Source: Caulobacterales bacterium RIFOXYB1_FULL_67_16
GTDB lineage: Bacteria; Pseudomonadota; Alphaproteobacteria; Caulobacterales; Caulobacteraceae
Reading direction: 5' to 3'
Assembly: GCA_001796045.1 (NCBI GenBank)
Contig: MGLN01000159.1
Location: 1,867-7,075 of the forward strand
Length of the DNA: 5,209 bases
The notes under the pieces are model-generated. The model was not told the DNA's origin and did no database searches. It saw nothing but the letters and a program-made list of their open reading frames with translations. The translations under genes were made by a program, and so were the position numbers. Every line of letters starts with the position of its first letter. Position 1 is the stretch's first letter. Positions 1 to 4,621 of the stretch are shown one piece after another.

Positions 1-178
1 CGCGCCCGCCGCCGCGCCGCGATCCGCGCCCAAGCCCGCCGCCCCGGCCAAGGCCCCCTCGGCCGCCCCGGCTCGCTCGACCCATATGGCGGCGGCGCTG
101 AAGGTCATCGGTCGCGGCGGCGCCGCCCCCGCGTCCGAGCCGGAGGCCGACGCCTCGGCGGGCTGGGAAGAATTCTAG
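1..178 (+). CDS. C-terminal end of a probable methyl-accepting chemotaxis protein (partial)
   Basis: Only the last 58 codons are present; the gene enters from the left and is read from base 2 to the TAG at 176-178. The visible part is an Ala/Pro/Lys linker (residues 1-25), a short segment RSTHMAAALKVIGRGG (25-40), a second Ala/Pro/Glu stretch, and the final five residues GWEEF. In alphaproteobacteria many chemoreceptors end in a pentapeptide of the type (D/N)WE(E/N)F on a flexible tail, which tethers the adaptation enzymes CheR and CheB. GWEEF on a disordered tail fits that pattern, with Gly in place of Asp/Asn at the first position. The receptor signalling and methylation regions lie outside the window, so the call rests on the tail alone. 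Alternatives are another chemotaxis protein carrying the same tether, or an unrelated Ala/Pro-rich protein. Reading frame and stop are secure; function is an inference. Confidence 0.6.
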   Translation, partial: APAAAPRSAPKPAAPAKAPSAAPARSTHMAAALKVIGRGGAAPASEPEADASAGWEEF

Positions 179-189
179 GCGGCTTCGTC

Positions 190-239
190 GAGGACGGTCT
201 GGCGCGGCGGCGATGAACCGCCCAGCTTAGGCCGTCTTC
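190..239 (+). other. Nested inverted repeat between chemoreceptor and DUF1993 genes
   Basis: An outer arm at 190-202 pairs with 227-239 over 13 positions, nine Watson-Crick and four G-U (192/237, 198/231, 201/228, 202/227). Inside it, GGCGG (206-210) pairs with CCGCC (218-222) around a 7-nt loop. It begins 11 nt after the upstream stop codon. There is no T-tract, so it does not qualify as a classical intrinsic terminator. A 3'-end structure or transcript-stabilising element for the upstream gene is the likely reading. In such GC-rich DNA some of this pairing could be chance. Confidence 0.35.
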
Positions 240-253
240 ACCGGAGCCCTTGA

Positions 254-760
254 ATGACCCTCTCGATCTACGACTTCGCCACGCCCGTTCTGGCGCGCGG
301 CCTCGCCAATCTGTCCGGTTTCCTGGACAAGGCCGTGGCGGAGGGTTTCGACGAGACCGTCCTGATCCAGGCCCGGCTGCACGACGACATGCGCCCCCTG
401 GCCGCCCAGGTGCAGTTGGCCTCGGATACGGCCAAGGGCGCCGTGGCCCGGCTGGCGGGCGTGGACAACCCGGCCATGGCCGATACGGAGACGACCTTCG
501 CCGAACTGAAGGACCGGATCGCCCGCACCCTGGCCTTCATCGAGGGCGTGGACCCGGCCGCCTTCGCCGGCGCCGAGACCCGGTCGATCAGCCTGAAGAC
601 GCCGAGCCGGGAACTGAACTTCGACGGCCTGGGCTATCTGACCAGTTTCGTCCTGCCCAACTTCCATTTCCACGTCACGACCGCCTACGCCGTCCTGCGC
701 AAGGAGGGCGTGCCGCTGGGCAAGATGGATTATCTGGGACGGCTCAGCCTCGCTCAGTAG
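254..760 (+). CDS. DUF1993 domain-containing protein
   Basis: This is a complete 168-residue soluble protein that looks like the DUF1993 family (about 165-175 residues, helical, function not established). Recognisable family features are the opening SIYDFATPVLARGLANLSGFLDKA, a central ARLHDDMRPLAAQVQ segment (40-54) followed by a helix with AxDTAKGAVARLAG, a TFAELKDRIARTLAFI helix (81-96), and the C-terminal signature LPNFHFHVTTAYAVLR (134-149) ending in GVPLGKMDYLG. Histidines 43, 138 and 140 sit in the conserved blocks. No signal peptide or membrane segment is visible. The ATG at 254 is preceded by CGGAG (242-246) at 7-nt spacing, which supports this start over in-frame alternatives. It stands alone between the chemoreceptor tail and a membrane-protein gene, so the context does not suggest a function. 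The family assignment is by recalled motif similarity and was not searched. Confidence 0.85.
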   Translation: MTLSIYDFATPVLARGLANLSGFLDKAVAEGFDETVLIQARLHDDMRPLAAQVQLASDTAKGAVARLAGVDNPAMADTETTFAELKDRIARTLAFIEGVDPAAFAGAETRSISLKTPSRELNFDGLGYLTSFVLPNFHFHVTTAYAVLRKEGVPLGKMDYLGRLSLAQ

Positions 761-828
761 CCAGGGTTGCAATCCGAGGTGAGCGCGGCATTCTTCGGTA
801 GGCTATGTCGGGCGCCGGGGATTGCGAA

Positions 829-1392
829 ATGAAGCGAGGCAGTCCCGGACCAAACATCCATCACCTGGCGGCCTGCGTCCTCTACGCGCCGGGTCTTTCC
901 CTGATCGCCTTTTTCGCCTGTGTTTTGCTGGCCTCCATTCCGCAGGCGCTCACCGGAGGCGTCGATGGCGGCTTGGCGATCGACGCCATCTTCTCGGGCG
1001 TCGTCAGCCTCATCGCCCTGTTCATTCTTGTGACCCTGTGGGGACTCATCCCCGCCCTCCTTTTCGGCGGCGTCGGATGCTGGCTCGCCGAGCGTAGCCT
1101 GCAAGCGCGAGCCTGGTGGGCCTGGGGCCTGGCCGGGTGTGCAAGCGCGAGCGTCTACGTCCTTGTTTCGTTGATTTGCCGCTCTTTCGCACCGACTGCG
1201 GGCTTTCTGATGGCGCCTTGGATGTTTCGGGCCGGGCTCACGCCCGGCGCCGAGGGCGTTTTCGGGGCCCTCGACATGGTCCTGGCGGCCAGCGTGGCCG
1301 GCATAGTGACGGGCGGGTTTCTGGCCGGCGCCCTCTATTTCCGCCTCTGTCGCGGTCGGTGGGCGCCGATTGGGGCTGACAAGCGAATGTGA
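829..1392 (+). CDS. Hypothetical four-helix integral membrane protein
   Basis: I do not recognise this family. The preferred ATG at 829 gives 187 residues and has GGGGA (817-821) 7 nt upstream; an in-frame ATG at 805 would add eight residues (MSGAGDCE) but has no well-placed ribosome-binding site. Numbering from 829, hydrophobic segments lie at about 13-38, 54-82 (long, with a WG/P kink), 95-119 and 145-172, so four transmembrane helices. The N-terminus (MKRGSPG) and the end (RGRWAPIGADKRM) are positively charged, consistent with both termini in the cytoplasm. Six cysteines (16, 31, 84, 104, 117, 174) fall mostly in or at the edges of the helices. Third positions carry more T and A (for example GTTTTG, CTTGTTTCG) than in nusA, suggesting low expression or a recently acquired or weakly conserved gene. 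A GCTATGTC at 802-809 resembles the Caulobacter -10 element, but no matching -35 is seen. Coding is supported by the intact frame and clean helix pattern; the function is unknown. Confidence 0.65.
   Translation: MKRGSPGPNIHHLAACVLYAPGLSLIAFFACVLLASIPQALTGGVDGGLAIDAIFSGVVSLIALFILVTLWGLIPALLFGGVGCWLAERSLQARAWWAWGLAGCASASVYVLVSLICRSFAPTAGFLMAPWMFRAGLTPGAEGVFGALDMVLAASVAGIVTGGFLAGALYFRLCRGRWAPIGADKRM
1100..1152 (+). repeat. 13-bp direct repeat within membrane-protein gene
   Basis: TGCAAGCGCGAGC occurs at 1100-1112 and again at 1140-1152, exactly 40 bp apart. Because 40 is not a multiple of three, the copies are read in different frames, giving different residues, so this is not a protein-level repeat. 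It may be chance or the trace of a local duplication. Confidence 0.5.
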
Positions 1393-1404
1393 AAGGCCTA
1401 TATG
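1376..1404 (+). promoter_or_regulatory. Candidate sigma-70 promoter of the rimP-nusA-infB operon
   Basis: CTGACA at 1376-1381 matches the -35 consensus TTGACA at five of six positions. It is separated by exactly 17 nt from TATATG at 1399-1404, which matches the -10 consensus TATAAT at four of six. It overlaps the last codons of the membrane-protein gene. Transcription would start near 1411, giving a leader of about 83 nt to the rimP TTG. The placement just before a conserved housekeeping operon is what makes it credible. Transcription from it has not been shown. Confidence 0.4.
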
Positions 1405-1444
1405 GCGCTCCACATCGTTAGACCGGCGTCCAACGGCGTCGTTC

Positions 1445-1480
1445 AAAGCGGCGGCCCGGACGGACCGCCGCTTTTGTTTT
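1445..1480 (+). terminator. Intrinsic terminator or attenuator before rimP
   Basis: AAAGCGGCGG (1445-1454) pairs perfectly with CCGCCGCTTT (1465-1474), ten base pairs around a 10-nt loop. The run TTTTGTTTT (1472-1480) overlaps and follows the 3' arm. This is a textbook Rho-independent terminator on the + strand. It lies 52 nt after the membrane-protein stop and ends 13 nt before the rimP start at 1494. It can terminate the upstream transcript, attenuate a transcript from the promoter at 1376-1404, or do both. I found no strong competing antiterminator hairpin; the best is a 5-bp CGTCC/GGACG pairing between leader and loop. Confidence 0.75.
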
Positions 1481-1493
1481 GGATATTCGCCGC

Positions 1494-2093
1494 TTGCGCG
1501 CAAAGACCGCCCAGGACCGCCAATTGCTGGAGCTGATCGACCCGATCGCGGAGTCGCTCGGGCTCGAGGTCGTGCGCGTTCGTCTGATGAGCGGCTCCAA
1601 GCGCCAGCGCCTGCAGATCATGGCCGAACGCCCGTCCGACCACGACATCTCGGTGGAGCAATGCGCCAAGCTGAGCCGGGCCGTGTCGGAGGTGTTCGAC
1701 GCCGCCGACCCCATCTCCGGCGAATATCTGCTGGAGGTCTCCTCCCCCGGCATCGACCGCCCCCTGACCCGCCCCATCGACTTCGACCTGTTCGAGGGCG
1801 AGGAGGCGCGGCTGGAGACGGACCGGATGATCGAGGGCCGCAAACGCTTCAAGGGCGTGCTGGCCGGGTTCGAGGACGGCAATGTCCTGATCGACCTGGA
1901 GGGCGAGGAGGACACCGCCCTGATCCCCTTCGACTGGTTGAGCGATGCGAAACTGGTCCTGACCGACGCCCTGATGAAACGGGGCGCCGCCATCCGCGCC
2001 GCCCGCGGCGAACCTGAAGACGACGGCCTGCCCGAAGGGGCGGCCGAAGACGCTGACACCGACACCACGACCCCTTCTGAGGACAAAGCCTGA
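1494..2093 (+). CDS. rimP: Ribosome maturation factor RimP
   Basis: RimP binds the 30S ribosomal subunit during late assembly and helps 16S rRNA maturation. From the TTG at 1494 the product is 199 residues, starting MRAKTAQDR, which resembles the N-terminus I recall for Caulobacterales RimP. The N-terminal domain spans about 8-91 and ends in the family signature YLLEVSSPGIDRPL (78-91). A C-terminal Sm-like domain follows at about 93-165, with FKGVLAGFEDGNVLIDLEG. An acidic, probably disordered tail (170-199) extends beyond the usual fold. An in-frame TTG at 1479 would add MDIRR but lies inside the terminator T-tract, so 1494 is preferred; GGA at 1481-1483 is its only weak ribosome-binding match. 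The first in-frame ATG (1590) would remove part of the N-terminal domain. The gene is the first of the operon and its TGA overlaps the nusA ATG by one base, suggesting translational coupling. Confidence 0.93.
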   Translation: MRAKTAQDRQLLELIDPIAESLGLEVVRVRLMSGSKRQRLQIMAERPSDHDISVEQCAKLSRAVSEVFDAADPISGEYLLEVSSPGIDRPLTRPIDFDLFEGEEARLETDRMIEGRKRFKGVLAGFEDGNVLIDLEGEEDTALIPFDWLSDAKLVLTDALMKRGAAIRAARGEPEDDGLPEGAAEDADTDTTTPSEDKA

Positions 2094-3832
2094 TGGCCGT
2101 CACCGGTATTTCCGCCAATCGCCTCGAACTGCTGCAGATCGCCGAGGCCGTGGCCCGCGAGAAGAACATCGACCGCGAAATCGTCATCGAGGCGATCGAG
2201 GAGGCGATCCAGAAGGGCGCCAAGTCGCGCTACGGCGCCCATCACGACATCCGCGCCAAGATCGACCACAAGACCGGCGAACTGTCCCTGACCCGTCACG
2301 TCACCATCGTCGAGGACGACTGGCAGCCGGAAGACGAGCTGGAGGAGTTCAACGACAGCGCCATGGTGCGTCTGCGCGACGCCCTGAAGCGCGACCCCGA
2401 GGCCGAGGTCGGCAAGGAATATGTCGAACAGCTGCCGCCGTTCGAGTTCGGCCGGGTCCAGACCCAGATGGCCCGCCAGGTCGTGACCGGAAAGGTCCGC
2501 GAGGCCGAGCGCGCCAACCAGTACGAAGAGTTCAAGGATCGCGTCGGCGAGATCGTCAACGGCACGGTCAAGCGCGTGGAATACGGCAACACCATCGTCG
2601 ACCTGGGCCGGGGCGAGGGCGTCATGCGCCGCGACCAGTCCATCCCGCGCGAGGTGTTCAACATCGGCGACCGGATCCGCACCTACATCTACGACGTCCG
2701 GCCCGAGGCCAAGGGCCCGCAGGTCATGCTGTCGCGCGCCCATCCGGGCTTCATGGCCAAGCTGTTCGCCCAGGAAGTGCCGGAAGTCTATGACGGCGTG
2801 ATCGAGATCCGCGCCGCCGCGCGCGACTCGGGCTCGCGCGCCAAGATGGCCGTCCTGTCGAACGACAGCTCGATCGACCCCGTCGGCGCCTGCGTCGGCA
2901 TGCGCGGCTCGCGCGTTCAGGCGGTCGTCGCCGAACTGCAGGGCGAGAAGATCGACATCATCCAGTGGAACCCGGACGAGCCCACCTTCATCGTCAACGC
3001 CCTGGCTCCGGCCGAGGTGTCCAAGGTGGTGCTGGACGAGGAAGCCGGCCGCGTGGAAGTGGTCGTGCCCGACGAACAACTGTCGCTGGCCATCGGCCGT
3101 CGCGGCCAGAACGTGCGCCTGGCCAGCCAGCTGACCGGCTGGCAGATCGACATCATCACCGAGAGCCAGGACTCCGAGCGTCGTCAGCGCGAGTTCGGCG
3201 AGCGCACCGCCCTGTTCCAGGAAGCCCTGGACGTGGATGAGGTCATCGCCCAGCTGCTGGTCACCGAAGGCTTCGCCACGGTGGAAGACCTGGCCTATGT
3301 CGACCCCTACGAGGTCTCGGAAATCGAGGGCTTCGACGAGGAGACGGCCGAGGAGCTGCAGACCCGCGCCCGCGAATATCTGGACCGCAAGGCCGCCGAA
3401 CTGGACGCCAAGCGCACTGAACTGGGCGTCGAGGACGCGGTTCTGGACGTGCCGGGCGTGACCCTGGCCATGGCCGTCGCCTTGGGTGAAGGCGGGGTCA
3501 AGACCGTCGAGGACCTGGCCGACCTGGCCACGGACGAAATCCGCGGCGGTTACGAGGTCAGGAACGGCGAACGGGTCAAGGTCCCGGGCGTACTGGAAAG
3601 CTTCAACCTGGCCCAGGAAGACGCCGAGCTGCTGATCCTGCAGGCCCGCGTGGCCGCCGGCTGGATCGACGCCTCGGAACTGCCGCAGCCCGAGCCCGAA
3701 GAGGACGAGGGCGACTACGCCGAGGGCGAATACGACCCGGATCAGGTGTTCGGAGAGGCTCCCGCCGACGAACAGGCCGAAGACGCCGCGGAGGTCCTCG
3801 ACGAGGACGCCTCCGAACCGTCGAACGCGTGA
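2093..3832 (+). CDS. nusA: Transcription termination/antitermination protein NusA
   Basis: NusA binds RNA polymerase and nascent RNA, promotes pausing and hairpin-dependent termination, and takes part in rRNA antitermination. The 579-residue product has the full alphaproteobacterial layout. The polymerase-binding N-terminal domain covers about 1-130 (LLQIAEAVAREKNIDRE, then the EEAI helix). The S1 domain is at about 149-213 (VGEIVNGTVKRVE). KH1 holds the GxxG loop GMRG at 269-272, after the NusA signature RDSGSRAKMAV (244-254). KH2 holds GRRG at 335-338. Two helical acidic repeats of the AR type follow at about 376-435 and 445-525, then an acidic tail rich in Asp/Glu (531-579). The ATG sits in TGATG overlapping the rimP stop, with GAGGA (2079-2083) at 9-nt spacing. 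In other bacteria NusA can feed back on its own operon by acting at leader terminators, which is relevant to the hairpin before rimP. No key domain is missing. Confidence 0.98.
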   Translation: MAVTGISANRLELLQIAEAVAREKNIDREIVIEAIEEAIQKGAKSRYGAHHDIRAKIDHKTGELSLTRHVTIVEDDWQPEDELEEFNDSAMVRLRDALKRDPEAEVGKEYVEQLPPFEFGRVQTQMARQVVTGKVREAERANQYEEFKDRVGEIVNGTVKRVEYGNTIVDLGRGEGVMRRDQSIPREVFNIGDRIRTYIYDVRPEAKGPQVMLSRAHPGFMAKLFAQEVPEVYDGVIEIRAAARDSGSRAKMAVLSNDSSIDPVGACVGMRGSRVQAVVAELQGEKIDIIQWNPDEPTFIVNALAPAEVSKVVLDEEAGRVEVVVPDEQLSLAIGRRGQNVRLASQLTGWQIDIITESQDSERRQREFGERTALFQEALDVDEVIAQLLVTEGFATVEDLAYVDPYEVSEIEGFDEETAEELQTRAREYLDRKAAELDAKRTELGVEDAVLDVPGVTLAMAVALGEGGVKTVEDLADLATDEIRGGYEVRNGERVKVPGVLESFNLAQEDAELLILQARVAAGWIDASELPQPEPEEDEGDYAEGEYDPDQVFGEAPADEQAEDAAEVLDEDASEPSNA

Positions 3833-3850
3833 TGGGAGACCTGGCCGCAT

Positions 3851-4510
3851 ATGAGCTTGCGCGACGCAACGATTGATCGGGAACGCCGGGACCTCGTCTC
3901 TCACGAGGTCATGGACGAATCTCGTCTGATCCGTTTCGTCGCCGGGCCCGACGGCCAGGTGGTTCCCGATCTGGGCCGGAAACTGCCCGGGCGCGGCCTG
4001 TGGGTCGAGGCCAGCCGCGCCTCGGTCGAGGCGGCGGTCAAGAAAAACGGCTTCACCCGCGCCGCCAAGACGAAGCTGACGGCCCCCGCCGACCTGGCCG
4101 ACCTGGTCGAACGCCTGCTGGTCCGGCGTTGTCTGGACCAGCTGGGTCTTGCCCGGCGCGAGGGCGTTCTTATATCCGGCTTCGAAAAGTCCGCCGCCGC
4201 CCTGCGGTCCGGCAAGGCCGCCTGGGTGATCGAGGCCGCCGACGGCTCGGCCGACGGGCGGGGAAAAATCCTGGCCCTGGCGCGTCATCAGACCGCGAAA
4301 ATCTGCGGCGCCTTCACGACGGACGATTTGAGTTTGGCCCTTGGGCTGGAAAATGCGATACACGCCGTCCTGCTTGCGGGCGGACGCGCCGATCGGTGGA
4401 CCCTGGAGGTCGAACGACTGGCTGGATTTCGGCCGCTTCGCCCCCCGCACTGGGAGATTTCCGGTGTCGAGGACGGATCGGCGGGCGCACCCCCGTCAGG
4501 GGCGAGCTGA
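3851..4510 (+). CDS. ylxR: YlxR (DUF448)-L7Ae RNA-binding fusion protein
   Basis: This 219-residue protein sits at the conserved nusA-infB position where a YlxR/DUF448 gene is expected. Residues about 10-90 form the YlxR domain: ERRDLVSHEVMDESRLIRFV, then the family block VVPDLGRKLPGRGLWVEAS (37-55), rich in basic residues for RNA contact. Residues about 93-185 look like a second L7Ae-like (kink-turn-binding type) domain: CLDQLGLARREGVLISGFEK, an SGKAAWVIEAADGS strand-turn, and DLSLALGLENAIHAVL. A conserved-looking ending ERLAGFRPLRP (188-198) precedes a variable tail. Many alphaproteobacteria carry this two-domain form, whereas Firmicutes often have the domains as separate genes. The exact function is not settled; a role in RNA, RNase P or ribosome biology has been proposed for the family. 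The ATG at 3851 lies 18 nt after nusA; GGGAG (3834-3838) is present but 12 nt away, so initiation may depend partly on coupling. Confidence 0.9.
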   Translation: MSLRDATIDRERRDLVSHEVMDESRLIRFVAGPDGQVVPDLGRKLPGRGLWVEASRASVEAAVKKNGFTRAAKTKLTAPADLADLVERLLVRRCLDQLGLARREGVLISGFEKSAAALRSGKAAWVIEAADGSADGRGKILALARHQTAKICGAFTTDDLSLALGLENAIHAVLLAGGRADRWTLEVERLAGFRPLRPPHWEISGVEDGSAGAPPSGAS

Positions 4511-4526
4511 GGATTTTGGCGGCCGA

Positions 4527-4556
4527 GGGCCTGTCTCCAAGGGCGGAGACGGGCTC
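4527..4556 (+). other. Strong 12-bp stem-loop in the ylxR-infB spacer
   Basis: Bases 4527-4538 pair with 4545-4556 over twelve positions (ten Watson-Crick, two G-U at 4528/4555 and 4532/4551) around the loop AAGGGC (4539-4544). The core GTCTCC/GGAGAC is perfect. It starts 16 nt after the ylxR stop. No T-tract follows, so it is not a classical terminator. Likely roles are an mRNA processing or stability element separating nusA/ylxR expression from infB. Function is inferred; the pairing is seen directly. Confidence 0.5.
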
Positions 4557-4588
4557 ACGGTCGTTCATGTGTATTAGACGATGAGGAC

Positions 4589-4604
4589 GGCGGGCCTTTC
4601 CGCC
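4589..4604 (+). other. Small hairpin upstream of infB start
   Basis: GGCGG (4589-4593) pairs with CCGCC (4600-4604) around the loop GCCTTT. It ends 17 nt before the infB ATG and just upstream of the weak GAG (4607-4609) that is the only ribosome-binding-site candidate. It might influence access to the infB start. A five-bp GC stem is not rare in DNA of this composition. Confidence 0.3.
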
Positions 4605-4621
4605 CCGAGTAAAGCGACCGG

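Noticed and set aside
227..772. A 181-codon minus-strand frame opposite the DUF1993 gene
   Set aside because: It is a shadow of the + strand gene, which shows clear family motifs and a good ribosome-binding site.
802..809. GCTATGTC as a Caulobacter-type -10 element for the membrane-protein gene
   Set aside because: It matches seven of eight positions of the GCTANAWC consensus, but no TTGACG-like -35 is found at 10-14 nt upstream, so it is not listed as a promoter.
754..1503. A 249-codon minus-strand frame opposite the membrane-protein gene
   Set aside because: The product is Gly/Arg/Gln/Asp/Glu-rich with no structure, as expected for the complement of transmembrane codons. The + strand has a ribosome-binding site and a coherent four-helix pattern.
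1402..1536. Similarity of the leader frame (SGGPDGPPLLF) to the start of alpha/beta-hydrolases
   Set aside because: The match is very short, is encoded largely by the terminator hairpin, and has no catalytic motif after it. Chance is the better explanation.
1418..4450. A 1010-codon open frame on the minus strand across rimP, nusA and most of ylxR
   Set aside because: It is exactly antisense to three well-recognised genes. Its open state follows from their strong GC3 bias, and the product is low-complexity Gly/Leu/Asp/Val/His-rich with no recognisable domain.
4565..4580. TATTAG (4572-4577) as a -10 box for a separate infB promoter
   Set aside because: No acceptable -35 element lies 16-18 nt upstream.
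4511..4621. A tRNA or other known RNA gene in the ylxR-infB spacer
   Set aside because: The spacer has no cloverleaf, no T-arm GTTCRANNC motif and no CCA end; only simple hairpins are present.
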